Part shown: positions 26,357-34,301 of the stretch, piece after piece
Numbering within the stretch: position 1 is the stretch's first letter
Layout of the letters: every line of letters begins with the position of its first letter
DNA from: Pseudomonas sp. PSB18
Lineage (GTDB): Bacteria; Pseudomonadota; Gammaproteobacteria; Pseudomonadales; Pseudomonadaceae
DNA: 64,000 nucleotides
Reading direction: 5' to 3'
Assembly: GCF_014596565.1 (NCBI RefSeq)
Contig: NZ_NOIN01000009.1
Location: 62,001 to 126,000, forward strand
Notes under the pieces: model-generated
Told to the model about the DNA's origin: nothing
What the model saw: the letters and a program-made list of their open reading frames with translations, nothing else
Databases searched by the model: none
Translations under genes and position numbers: made by a program

Positions 26357-27793
26357 ATGACTCAGAAATTCGACGTGGTAGTGATTGGTGCGGGCCCTGG
26401 TGGCTACGTAGCGGCCATCAAGGCTGCGCAACTTGGCCTTTCCACTGCCTGCATCGAGAAATACACCGACGCGGAGGGCAAGCAGGCCCTTGGTGGTACC
26501 TGCCTGAACGTCGGTTGCATTCCTTCCAAGGCGCTGCTGGACAGCTCCTGGAAATACAAGGAAGCGAAAGAAAGCTTCAACGTTCACGGTATCTCTACCG
26601 GTGAAGTGAAGATGGACGTCGCCGCGATGGTTGGCCGCAAGGCCGGCATCGTCAAGAACCTGACCAGTGGTGTTGCCACCCTGTTCAAGGCCAACGGCGT
26701 GACCTCGATCCAGGGCCACGGCAAGCTGCTGCTGGGCAAGAAAGTCGAAGTGACCAAACCAGACGGTTCGGTTGAAGTGATCGAAGCCGAAAACGTCATC
26801 CTGGCACCGGGCTCGCGCCCGATCGACATTCCGCCAGCCCCTGTCGACCAGAACGTGATCGTCGATTCCACCGGCGCCCTGGAATTCCAGAGCGTACCAA
26901 AACGTCTGGGCGTGATCGGCGCCGGCGTCATCGGCCTGGAGCTGGGTTCGGTATGGTCGCGCCTGGGTGCCCAGGTAACCGTGCTCGAAGCCCTCGACAC
27001 CTTCCTGATGGCTGCCGACACCGCGGTATCCAAGGAAGCGCTGAAAACCCTGACCAAACAGGGCCTGGACATCAAGCTGGGCGCTCGCGTGACCGGTTCG
27101 AAAGTCAACGGCGAAGAAGTCGTGGTCAACTACACCGACGCCAATGGCGAACAGACCATCACCTTCGACAAGTTGATCGTTGCGGTCGGCCGTCGTCCGG
27201 TGACCACTGACCTGCTGGCTGCCGATAGCGGCGTGGAGCTCGACGAGCGCGGTTTCATCAAGGTTGACGATTTCTGCGCCACCACCGTACCGGGCGTCTT
27301 CGCCATCGGTGACGTGGTCCGCGGCATGATGCTGGCGCACAAGGCGTCCGAAGAAGGCATCGTCGTCGTCGAGCGCATCAAGGGTCACAAGGCCCAGATG
27401 AACTACGACCTGATCCCATCGGTTATCTACACCCACCCGGAAATCGCATGGGTCGGTAAAACCGAGCAGGCCTTGAAAGCCGAAGGCGTTGAAGTTAACG
27501 TCGGCACCTTCCCGTTCGCCGCCAGTGGCCGCGCCATGGCAGCCAACGATACCGGCGGTTTCGTGAAAGTCATCGCCGATGCCAAGACGGATCGCGTATT
27601 GGGCGTTCACGTCATCGGCCCAAGCGCTGCCGAGCTGGTACAGCAAGGCGCGATCGGCATGGAATTCGGCACCAGCGCTGAAGATCTGGGCATGATGGTC
27701 TTCTCCCATCCGACCCTGTCCGAAGCCTTGCACGAAGCGGCCCTGGCCGTAAATGGCGGCGCCATCCACGTGGCCAACCGCAAGAAGCGTTAA
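26357..27793 (+). CDS. lpdG: Dihydrolipoyl dehydrogenase (E3)
   Basis: 478-aa flavoprotein disulfide reductase. FAD site VVIGAGPGGYVAAIKAAQLG, redox disulfide GGTCLNVGCIPSK (Cys 49, 54), NAD site VIGAGVIGLELGSVW, second FAD motif GVFAIGDVVRG, and the catalytic His in HPTLSEALHEA. Reoxidises the lipoyl arm of SucB using NAD+. In Pseudomonas this copy (LPD-Glc type) serves 2-oxoglutarate dehydrogenase and glycine cleavage. AAGGAA Shine-Dalgarno. Confidence 0.97.
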   Translation: MTQKFDVVVIGAGPGGYVAAIKAAQLGLSTACIEKYTDAEGKQALGGTCLNVGCIPSKALLDSSWKYKEAKESFNVHGISTGEVKMDVAAMVGRKAGIVKNLTSGVATLFKANGVTSIQGHGKLLLGKKVEVTKPDGSVEVIEAENVILAPGSRPIDIPPAPVDQNVIVDSTGALEFQSVPKRLGVIGAGVIGLELGSVWSRLGAQVTVLEALDTFLMAADTAVSKEALKTLTKQGLDIKLGARVTGSKVNGEEVVVNYTDANGEQTITFDKLIVAVGRRPVTTDLLAADSGVELDERGFIKVDDFCATTVPGVFAIGDVVRGMMLAHKASEEGIVVVERIKGHKAQMNYDLIPSVIYTHPEIAWVGKTEQALKAEGVEVNVGTFPFAASGRAMAANDTGGFVKVIADAKTDRVLGVHVIGPSAAELVQQGAIGMEFGTSAEDLGMMVFSHPTLSEALHEAALAVNGGAIHVANRKKR

Positions 27794-27833
27794 TAAATAA
27801 TAAGAAACCACGGCGGTTCGGCCCGTCGTGAGC

Positions 27834-27956
27834 CTTGCGCGCAAGACTCACCGCGGAATGTCCGCTGGACGCAGTCTTGCGTAGCTCGACCGGTTGCCCG
27901 GAAGGCTACGCAAGCAGCAGTCACAGGTGGTGCGGCACTGAAAACGGTGCAGCACC
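27834..27956 (+). promoter_or_regulatory. Possible two-state RNA leader before sucC
   Basis: CGCAAGACT (27840-27848) can pair with AGTCTTGCG (27873-27881), enclosing a GCGGA-ATG-TCCGC hairpin. The same segment, as CTTGCGTAGC (27876-27885), can instead pair perfectly with GCTACGCAAG (27905-27914). The two stems share bases and cannot coexist. A third hairpin, GGTGC/GCACC with GCAC/GTGC, spans 27929-27956. Confidence 0.5.
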
Positions 27957-27990
27957 GAATGCGCAGTACCTAACGAAGACGGTAATAAGC

Positions 27991-29157
27991 ATGAATCTTC
28001 ACGAGTATCAGGGTAAGCAGCTGTTCGCTGAGTACGGCCTGCCAGTATCCACAGGCTACGCGGTAGACACCCCGGAAGCAGCAGCAGAAGCTTGCGACAA
28101 AATCGGCGGCAGCGAATGGGTTGTCAAAGCCCAGGTTCACGCCGGTGGTCGCGGTAAAGCGGGCGGCGTCAAGCTGGTTCGCAGCAAAGAAGACGCCAAG
28201 GCCTTCGCACAGCAGTGGCTGGGCAAGCGTCTGGTAACTTACCAGACTGATGCCAATGGTCAGCCAGTCACCAAGATCCTGGTTGAATCGTGCACTGATA
28301 TCGCTAAAGAGCTGTACCTGGGCGCTGTCGTTGACCGTTCGAGCCGTCGCATCGTGTTCATGGCCTCCACCGAAGGTGGCGTGGACATCGAGAAAATCGC
28401 TCACGATACCCCTGAGAAAATCCTCAAGGCCACGATCGATCCACTGGTTGGCGCTCAGCCATTCCAGGGTCGCGAACTGGCATTCCAGCTGGGTCTGGAA
28501 GGCAAGCAGGTCACTCAATTCGCCAAGATCTTCGTAGGTCTGGCCAAGCTGTTCCAGGACCATGACCTGGCGCTGCTGGAAGTGAACCCGCTGGTGATCA
28601 AGGCCGACGGCGACCTGCACTGCCTCGATGCCAAGATCAACATCGACGCTAACGCCATGTACCGTCAGCCTAAGCTGAAGACTTTCCACGATCCGTCGCA
28701 AGACGATCCGCGCGAAGCGCACGCTGCCAAGTTCGAACTGAACTACGTAGCCCTGGAAGGTAACATCGGCTGCATGGTCAACGGTGCCGGCCTGGCCATG
28801 GGTACCATGGACATCGTCAACCTGCACGGCGGCAAGCCAGCCAACTTCCTTGACGTGGGCGGTGGTGCTACCAAGGAACGCGTAACCGAAGCGTTCAAGA
28901 TCATCCTGTCCGACACCAACGTCGCTGCAGTACTGGTCAACATCTTCGGCGGCATCGTTCGTTGCGATATGATTGCCGAAGGCATCATCGGCGCCGTGAA
29001 AGAAGTTGGCGTGAAAATCCCGGTTGTTGTTCGCCTCGAAGGCAACAACGCTGAGCTGGGCGCTAAAGTACTGGCAGAAAGCGGTTTGAACATCATCGCT
29101 GCTACCAGCCTGACCGACGCTGCTCAACAAGTCGTTAAAGCTGCGGAGGGCAAATAA
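27991..29157 (+). CDS. sucC: Succinyl-CoA synthetase beta subunit
   Basis: 388-aa ATP-grasp subunit; start MNLHEYQGKQLFAEYGLP is characteristic. Nucleotide-binding VVKAQVHAGGRGKAGGVKL and C-terminal NIFGGIVRCDMIAEGII are intact. With SucD it converts succinyl-CoA to succinate, making ATP or GTP. Separated from lpdG by 197 nt of structured sequence; its TAA overlaps the sucD ATG by one base, so the two subunits are translationally coupled. Confidence 0.98.
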   Translation: MNLHEYQGKQLFAEYGLPVSTGYAVDTPEAAAEACDKIGGSEWVVKAQVHAGGRGKAGGVKLVRSKEDAKAFAQQWLGKRLVTYQTDANGQPVTKILVESCTDIAKELYLGAVVDRSSRRIVFMASTEGGVDIEKIAHDTPEKILKATIDPLVGAQPFQGRELAFQLGLEGKQVTQFAKIFVGLAKLFQDHDLALLEVNPLVIKADGDLHCLDAKINIDANAMYRQPKLKTFHDPSQDDPREAHAAKFELNYVALEGNIGCMVNGAGLAMGTMDIVNLHGGKPANFLDVGGGATKERVTEAFKIILSDTNVAAVLVNIFGGIVRCDMIAEGIIGAVKEVGVKIPVVVRLEGNNAELGAKVLAESGLNIIAATSLTDAAQQVVKAAEGK

Positions 29158-30041
29158 TGAGCGTCCTGATCAATAAAGACACCAAGGTTATCTGCCAGGG
29201 TATTACCGGTTCGCAAGGTAGTTTCCACACCCAGCAAGCCATCGAATACGGCACCAAGATGGTTGGCGGCGTAACACCTGGCAAGGGCGGCACCGAGCAC
29301 CTGGGCCTGCCCGTCTTCAACACCGTCAAGGACGCTGTTGCAGCCACTGGCGCCACCGCCAGCGTGATCTACGTTCCGGCTCCTTTCTGCAAGGATTCCA
29401 TCCTTGAAGCGGCGTTCGGCGGCATCAAGCTGATCGTGTGCATCACCGAAGGCATCCCGACCATCGACATGCTGGAAGCCAAGGTCAAGTGCGACGAGCT
29501 GGGTATCACCCTGATCGGCCCTAACTGCCCAGGCGTGATCACTCCAGGCGAATGCAAGATCGGCATCATGCCAGGTCACATTCACTTGCCAGGCAAGGTC
29601 GGTATCGTTTCCCGTTCCGGCACCCTGACCTACGAAGCTGTGAAGCAGACCACTGACGCCGGTTTCGGTCAGTCGACTTGCGTCGGCATCGGCGGTGACC
29701 CGATCCCAGGCTCGAACTTCATCGACATCCTGAAGCTGTTCCAGGAAGACCCGAAGACCGAAGCGATCGTCATGATCGGTGAGATCGGCGGTTCGGCTGA
29801 AGAAGAAGCGGCTGCCTACATCAAGGCAAACGTGACCAAGCCGGTTGTTTCCTACATCGCAGGTGTGACTGCTCCTCCGGGCAAGCGCATGGGCCATGCT
29901 GGCGCAATCATCTCTGGCGGCAAAGGCACTGCAGACGAGAAATTCGCTGCGCTGCAAGACGCAGGCGTGAAAACCGTGCGTTCGCTGGCAGACATCGGCA
30001 AGGCCCTGGCCGAGCTGACTGGCTGGGAAATGAAGAAGTAA
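29157..30041 (+). CDS. sucD: Succinyl-CoA synthetase alpha subunit
   Basis: 294 aa. CoA-binding N-terminal fold with GITGSQGSFHTQQAIEYGT, and the phosphohistidine loop GKRMGHAGAIISGGKGTA. GPNCPGVITPGECKIGIMPG is the inter-subunit region. Partner of SucC, sharing one base with it; followed by a strong terminator that ends the TCA block. Confidence 0.98.
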   Translation: MSVLINKDTKVICQGITGSQGSFHTQQAIEYGTKMVGGVTPGKGGTEHLGLPVFNTVKDAVAATGATASVIYVPAPFCKDSILEAAFGGIKLIVCITEGIPTIDMLEAKVKCDELGITLIGPNCPGVITPGECKIGIMPGHIHLPGKVGIVSRSGTLTYEAVKQTTDAGFGQSTCVGIGGDPIPGSNFIDILKLFQEDPKTEAIVMIGEIGGSAEEEAAAYIKANVTKPVVSYIAGVTAPPGKRMGHAGAIISGGKGTADEKFAALQDAGVKTVRSLADIGKALAELTGWEMKK

Positions 30042-30068
30042 GCTTCGGCTGACTGATTCGTTCCAGCA

Positions 30069-30101
30069 ACAAAGGCCACCTTCGGGTGGCCTTTGTCGTT
30101 T
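30069..30101 (+). terminator. Terminator of the suc cluster
   Basis: Perfect 12-bp stem ACAAAGGCCACC/GGTGGCCTTTGT closed by a TTCG tetraloop; T-rich tail. Confidence 0.93.
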
Positions 30102-30123
30102 CTGGCATTTGTGTGGAAGCAAG

Positions 30124-30210
30124 TGTGGGAGCAAGGCTTGCCCGCGATGCAGGCGCCTCGTTTTCGCAGGCACCGAGCCGTCTTCGTCGCGGGCAAGCCT
30201 TGCTCCCACA
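30124..30210. repeat. REPIN, class B
   Basis: Inverted GTGGGAGCAAGGCTTGCCCG pair in the sucD-brnQ gap. That 446-base gap also holds the suc terminator and the half repeat at 30212; 30230-30487 shows no further structure I can name. Confidence 0.9.
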
Positions 30211-30211
30211 A

Positions 30212-30229
30212 ATAAATCCCCTCGCCACA
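30212..30229. repeat. Half copy of the TGTGGCGAGGGGAT repeat
   Basis: ATAAATCCCCTCGCCACA equals the right half of the complete palindrome at 61721-61750, here without its left arm and abutting a class B REPIN. Confidence 0.7.
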
Positions 30230-30487
30230 GGTCATCCGCTGTCCACAGGGAATCGGCATTGGAAAAATAGATATGTAAACGCGACACTGAAACGTCGTGT
30301 ATCGGATAGTTTGCCCCGTAACAGTGCGTTTGTGCTCCGAATTGGTTAGGCTAGCAGCCATTTTTGCGACCGCTGCCCACAAGGACGCGACGCGCTAAAC
30401 GGGTCGATCCCATACGGGTCGGCAGCATTTCCCTCACCCATGGGGAAATCCCTCTCTAAATTCCGATTCAGCAGTGTGGTTTCCTTA

Positions 30488-31801
30488 ATGAAAGTGTTGA
30501 AAGGCCAGGACATCCTGGCGCTTGGTTTCATGACATTTGCCCTGTTCGTCGGGGCCGGCAACATCATCTTCCCACCTATCGTCGGTTTGCAGTCCGGGCC
30601 CCATGTCTGGATGGCGGCGCTGGGCTTTCTGATCACGGCGGTCGGATTGCCGGTGATCACCGTGGTCGCCCTGGCGAAGGTCGGCGGGGCGATGGATGCC
30701 TTGAGCAGCCCCATCGGCAAGATTGCCGGCGGTCTGCTGGCAGCGGTCTGCTACCTGGCCGTCGGCCCGCTGTTCGCCACGCCGCGTACCGCCACCGTCT
30801 CATTCGAAGTCGGCCTGGCGCCGCTGACCGGCGAAAGCCCGCTGGCATTGTTCCTCTACAGCGCCGTGTATTTCCTGCTGGTGTTCTTCATCTCGCTCTA
30901 CCCGGGTCGATTGCTGGACACCGTTGGACGTTTCCTCGCGCCGCTGAAGATCATCGCCCTGGCCGTGCTGGGGATCGCCGCGTTTGCCTTGCCCGCCGGC
31001 GGCATTGGCGTGGCCACGCCGGAGTATGTCGCGGCACCGTTCTCCCAAGGGTTCATCAATGGCTACCTGACCATGGATACCCTCGGTGCCCTGGTGTTCG
31101 GCATCGTCATCGTCAACGCGATCCGCTCCCGGGGCGTCGAATCGCCGGCCTTGATCACCCGCTACGCAATCATTGCCGGGTTGATCGCCGGGCTCGGCCT
31201 CGCGCTGGTCTATATCAGCCTGTTCCGCCTGGGTTCGGGCAGCCACGAAGTGGCACTGGGCGCCACCAACGGCGCTGCCGTGCTGCATGCCTACGTGCAA
31301 CACACCTTCGGCGGCCTGGGCAGCGGTTTCCTCGCCGTGCTGATCTCCCTGGCCTGCCTGGTGACCGCGGTGGGCCTGACCTGCGCCTGTGCCGAATACT
31401 TCAGCCGCGTGCTGCCACTGTCCTACAAGACACTGGTGGTGATCCTGGCGGCGTTCTCGTTGCTGGTGTCCAACCTCGGCCTGACCAAGTTGATTGCTTT
31501 CTCGATCCCGGTGCTGACCGCCATCTATCCACCGTGCATCGCCCTGGTGGCCCTGAGCTTCTGCAAGGACTTCTGGCTCGAACAGGGGCGCATCGTCGGC
31601 CCGGTGATGCTGGTGTCGTTCCTGTTTGGTCTGGTCGACGCGCTCAAGGGCGCGGGGCTGGCGGACTGGATGCCGGCGCAACTGGCTCATCTGCCGCTGA
31701 GCGATCAGGGGCTGGCCTGGCTGGTGCCATCGGTCATGACCCTGGTCGTGGCCGTGGTGTGTGATCGCCTGCTGGGCAAGCGCAGCGAAGCATTGGCTTA
31801 A
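30488..31801 (+). CDS. brnQ: Branched-chain amino acid:cation symporter (BrnQ/BraB type)
   Basis: 437 aa from MKVLKGQDILALGFMTFALF, the usual family length; the frame also has an ATG at 30440, and neither has a good Shine-Dalgarno. About 12 membrane helices; FVGAGNIIFPPIVGLQSG and GPLFATPRTATVSFEVG are LivCS family motifs. Imports leucine, isoleucine and valine with Na+ or H+. Single gene between terminators. Confidence 0.93.
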   Translation: MKVLKGQDILALGFMTFALFVGAGNIIFPPIVGLQSGPHVWMAALGFLITAVGLPVITVVALAKVGGAMDALSSPIGKIAGGLLAAVCYLAVGPLFATPRTATVSFEVGLAPLTGESPLALFLYSAVYFLLVFFISLYPGRLLDTVGRFLAPLKIIALAVLGIAAFALPAGGIGVATPEYVAAPFSQGFINGYLTMDTLGALVFGIVIVNAIRSRGVESPALITRYAIIAGLIAGLGLALVYISLFRLGSGSHEVALGATNGAAVLHAYVQHTFGGLGSGFLAVLISLACLVTAVGLTCACAEYFSRVLPLSYKTLVVILAAFSLLVSNLGLTKLIAFSIPVLTAIYPPCIALVALSFCKDFWLEQGRIVGPVMLVSFLFGLVDALKGAGLADWMPAQLAHLPLSDQGLAWLVPSVMTLVVAVVCDRLLGKRSEALA

Positions 31802-31828
31802 ACGGCTACAAACCGTTCCCGCTAAACC

Positions 31829-31865
31829 GAAATGCCCCGTATCAATCGATACGGGGCATTTTTTT
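31829..31865 (+). terminator. Terminator of brnQ
   Basis: 13-bp perfect stem AATGCCCCGTATC/GATACGGGGCATT, loop AATC, T run. Confidence 0.95.
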
Positions 31866-31929
31866 ATGCAGCGGTGTCTTTTTCCTTGGGCTAACGTCGA
31901 AGCAGTGTCCTGCGCAAATGAAGTTCTCC

Positions 31930-32020
31930 TGTGGGAGCGAGCCTGCTCGCGATAGCGGTAAGTCAACCAATGAATGGATAGCTGATCCACCGCAATCGCG
32001 AGCAGGCTCGCTCCCACAGG
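31930..32020. repeat. REPIN, class A
   Basis: Intact inverted class A pair between brnQ and the DUF599 gene. The edges GATAGCGGT/ACCGCAATC also nearly pair. Confidence 0.92.
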
Positions 32021-32063
32021 AGGCGCAGCAACTGCTCCATGTTCTTTTTACACAAGGAATTGC

Positions 32064-32801
32064 ATGTCATTCATCCAAGCCAATCTGATCCATCTCCTGG
32101 CCGCTGTCTGGTTCATCGTCTGCTGGGGCGGCTATACCCGTTATGCCACGTGGAAGGCCCGTGATACGGCCTGCCTGGCCAGCGTGATGCACTTGTATCG
32201 TGAAGACTGGATGCGCCGGATGCTGCTGCGCGAGAACCGTATCGCCGACGCCAGCGTGATCGGAAACCTGGAGCGTAACGCGTCATTCTTTGCCTCCAGC
32301 ACGTTGATCATCCTGGCCGGTATCCTGACGGTACTTGGTGCATCCGACCGCGCGGTGTCTTTGCTGGCGGACCTGCCGCTGGTACAGCAGGCTTCTCAAG
32401 GCATGGCCGAGGTCAAGCTGCTGTGCCTGGCGTTGGTGTTCGTGTACGCGTTCTTCACGTTCAGCTGGTGCATGCGCCAATACAACTTCGCGGCGGTCCT
32501 GGTGGGCTCGGCGCCGATGATCGGTGAGCGCCATGTCTCGGAGCAGGAACGCAAGGCCTTTGCATTGCGGGCCGCGCGGGTTATCTCGATGGCCGCCAAC
32601 CAGTTCAACTTCGGCCTGCGTTCTTATTACTTCGGCATGACCATGTTGGCGTGGTTCGTCAGCCCTTGGTTATTCATGTTGATGAGTGCCGGCGTGGTGT
32701 TTGTGCTCTATCAACGCGAGTTCCATTCCGATGTGCTGGACGTCATGGTCTATACCCCGACGGAAGTACCGGCATCCGATGTCGTCAAGGACACGGCATG
32801 A
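32064..32801 (+). CDS. DUF599 inner-membrane protein
   Basis: 245 aa with about four membrane helices (LIHLLAAVWFIVCWGGYTRY, FFASSTLIILAGILTVLGAS, AEVKLLCLALVFVYAFFTFS, MTMLAWFVSPWLFMLMSAGV). Mid-protein NRIADASVIGNLERNASFFA and FTFSWCMRQYNFAAVLVGSA are typical of DUF599. Function unknown. AAGGAA Shine-Dalgarno; isolated gene ending at a bidirectional terminator. Confidence 0.88.
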   Translation: MSFIQANLIHLLAAVWFIVCWGGYTRYATWKARDTACLASVMHLYREDWMRRMLLRENRIADASVIGNLERNASFFASSTLIILAGILTVLGASDRAVSLLADLPLVQQASQGMAEVKLLCLALVFVYAFFTFSWCMRQYNFAAVLVGSAPMIGERHVSEQERKAFALRAARVISMAANQFNFGLRSYYFGMTMLAWFVSPWLFMLMSAGVVFVLYQREFHSDVLDVMVYTPTEVPASDVVKDTA

Positions 32802-32821
32802 CAACGGTCGGCTGAATCGCA

Positions 32822-32860
32822 GGCAAAAGAAAACCCGCACTTGGCGGGTTTTCTTTTGCC
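32822..32860. terminator. Bidirectional terminator
   Basis: Perfect 17-bp inverted repeat (GGCAAAAGAAAACCCGC and its complement) with loop ACTTG; T-rich on both strands, between the convergent DUF599 and lipoprotein genes. Confidence 0.95.
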
Positions 32861-32871
32861 GCTAAAACCGA

Positions 32872-33123
32872 TCAGTTGGTTTTAGGCGCTGTGGCAGGCG
32901 CTTGTTCCTGAGCAGCGGCTTTGTTCGCTTCAGCCTGATCTTTGGCGGCTTCAGCGTTTTCTTTCGCCGCGTCGTTCACTTTATCCTGTGCTTTGTTCAT
33001 GTCCTGCTGAGCTTGCTCAGCATGTTGGTTGGCATCTTGAGCTTTGTCCTCGGATTTCTTATCGCAGGCAGCGAGACCGAGGGAGGCGGCCAACATCAAG
33101 GCAATAGCTAAAGTCTTACGCAT
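32872..33123 (-). CDS. Small Ala/Lys/Gln-rich lipoprotein
   Basis: 83 aa. MRKTLAIALMLAASLGLAAC is a lipoprotein signal peptide with lipobox LAAC (Cys 20). The mature part is highly charged and almost all A, E, D, K, Q and N with heptad-like spacing, so a single extended helix or coiled coil is likely. Residue after Cys is Asp, which in Enterobacteria would mean inner-membrane retention; in Pseudomonas this rule is less firm. Promoter at 33159-33186 looks sigma-E/AlgU-dependent, suggesting an envelope-stress protein. Confidence 0.85.
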   Translation of the reverse strand: MRKTLAIALMLAASLGLAACDKKSEDKAQDANQHAEQAQQDMNKAQDKVNDAAKENAEAAKDQAEANKAAAQEQAPATAPKTN

Positions 33124-33158
33124 GGGGTGTTTCTCCTTATGGATATAACTACTGGCCG

Positions 33159-33186
33159 TTTGAGCAATCCGCCTCGGGTTAAGTTC
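33159..33186 (-). promoter_or_regulatory. Candidate sigma-E (AlgU) promoter of the lipoprotein gene
   Basis: Minus strand GAACTT (33186-33181), 17-base spacer, TCAAA (33163-33159), fitting GAACTT-N16/17-TCnnA of AlgU. About 36-40 bases upstream of the lipoprotein ATG, which has an AAGGAGA Shine-Dalgarno. Confidence 0.65.
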
Positions 33187-33280
33187 CTCTTTTGCGACAG
33201 ATATATAACTTTGCTATGCAATGGAACTTTATGAATAGCGCCTGTTATCAGGTCCCGTTACAGACAAGAGCATTGAACCC

Positions 33281-33757
33281 ATGGCCGAAGACCCCGTTTT
33301 TGAGCGCGCGACGCGTTTTCTCTCCGCGCTGAGACATTGCCAGGTGCTGGGCCTGAAGTTGCACAGTGCCAGTCACGAAGGATTGACCCTGATACTGCCT
33401 TTCAGCCCCCGGATCGTGGGCAACCCGCTCACCGGCGTCCTTCATGGCGGGGCGCTGACCTCATTGATGGACACCGCCTGCGGCATGTCGACCCTCTGCG
33501 TGCTGCCGGAGTTCGAGGTCTGTCCGACCCTGGACCTGCGCATCGACTACATGCACGCCGCCGAGCCGAACAAGGATGTCTATGGTTTCGCGCAATGCTA
33601 TCGGGTGACGCCAGACGTGATTTTCACCCGTGGTTTCGCCTATCAGGACGACCCCGATCAACCCATCGCCCACGTGGTGGGTACTTTCATGCGCCTGGGC
33701 CAGCACGCCAGGGGGATCACGAAGGCTGGTCCGATGGCTGCCAGGGACACACCATGA
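33281..33757 (+). CDS. PaaI-type hotdog thioesterase (first of a pair)
   Basis: 158 aa single hotdog domain. NPLTGVLHGGALTSLMDTACG is the HGG motif with catalytic-position Asp. Probable acyl-CoA or aryl-CoA thioesterase; substrate not predictable. The stop overlaps the start of a second, divergent hotdog gene (ATGA), suggesting a two-subunit hetero-oligomer or paired specificity. Confidence 0.85.
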   Translation: MAEDPVFERATRFLSALRHCQVLGLKLHSASHEGLTLILPFSPRIVGNPLTGVLHGGALTSLMDTACGMSTLCVLPEFEVCPTLDLRIDYMHAAEPNKDVYGFAQCYRVTPDVIFTRGFAYQDDPDQPIAHVVGTFMRLGQHARGITKAGPMAARDTP

Positions 33758-34215
33758 CCAATATCACCCGGGAACAACTGCGCCAGGCCTGCGAGCAGGG
33801 CGATCATGCGCGACTGCTGGCCGCGATCCCCTATGCACAGCTCATCGGCGTCGAATGCGTGCGCCAGGGCGATGACCTGCTCTTTCGCCTGCCGGCCAAC
33901 AAAGACAACATTGGTAACCCTTTACTGCCGGCGATCCATGGCGGCGTCATTGCCGGCTTCATGGAGCTGGCGGCAGCCGTTCATCTGTTGATCGTCACTC
34001 GCGCGCCGGGCGTGCCGAAGATCATTGATTTCTCCCTGGATTACCTGCGCGCCGGGCAATTTCGCGACACCTATGCCAAGTGCCAGGTCTGGCGCCAGGG
34101 CCGACGGGTGGCCAACGTTGCCATCACTGCCTGGCAAGACGTGGAAGCCGAGCCGATCGCAACCGCGCGGGCACATTTCAAGATCCAGGAGCCGGCAAAG
34201 CCGGACCACCCTTGA
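33754..34215 (+). CDS. PaaI-type hotdog thioesterase (second of a pair)
   Basis: 153 aa from ATG 33754, coupled to the preceding thioesterase by a 4-nt overlap. NPLLPAIHGGVIAGFMELAA is the HGG motif, with Glu where the first protein has Asp. A 25-residue N-terminal helix precedes the domain. Its last codons overlap the -35 element of the htpG heat-shock promoter. Confidence 0.84.
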   Translation: MTNITREQLRQACEQGDHARLLAAIPYAQLIGVECVRQGDDLLFRLPANKDNIGNPLLPAIHGGVIAGFMELAAAVHLLIVTRAPGVPKIIDFSLDYLRAGQFRDTYAKCQVWRQGRRVANVAITAWQDVEAEPIATARAHFKIQEPAKPDHP

Positions 34216-34238
34216 AATCCCCATCGTTGCCCCCACCT
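34211..34238 (+). promoter_or_regulatory. Sigma-32 (RpoH) promoter of htpG
   Basis: CTTGAAA (34211-34217), 13-base spacer, CCCCACCT (34231-34238); consensus is CTTGAAA-N11/16-CCCCATnT, one mismatch. The -35 overlaps the stop codon of the upstream thioesterase. Confidence 0.75.
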
Positions 34239-34301
34239 TGAGGACATCCCGCCGCCATCTCAGCGAGGCGGACACCACCATCCACTTGGAGTTTGATGAC
34301 C

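Noticed and set aside
34239..34260. Second possible sigma-32 promoter (CTTGAGG with CGCCATCT)
   Set aside because: Spacer of 9 bases is too short; the pair at 34211-34238 fits better.
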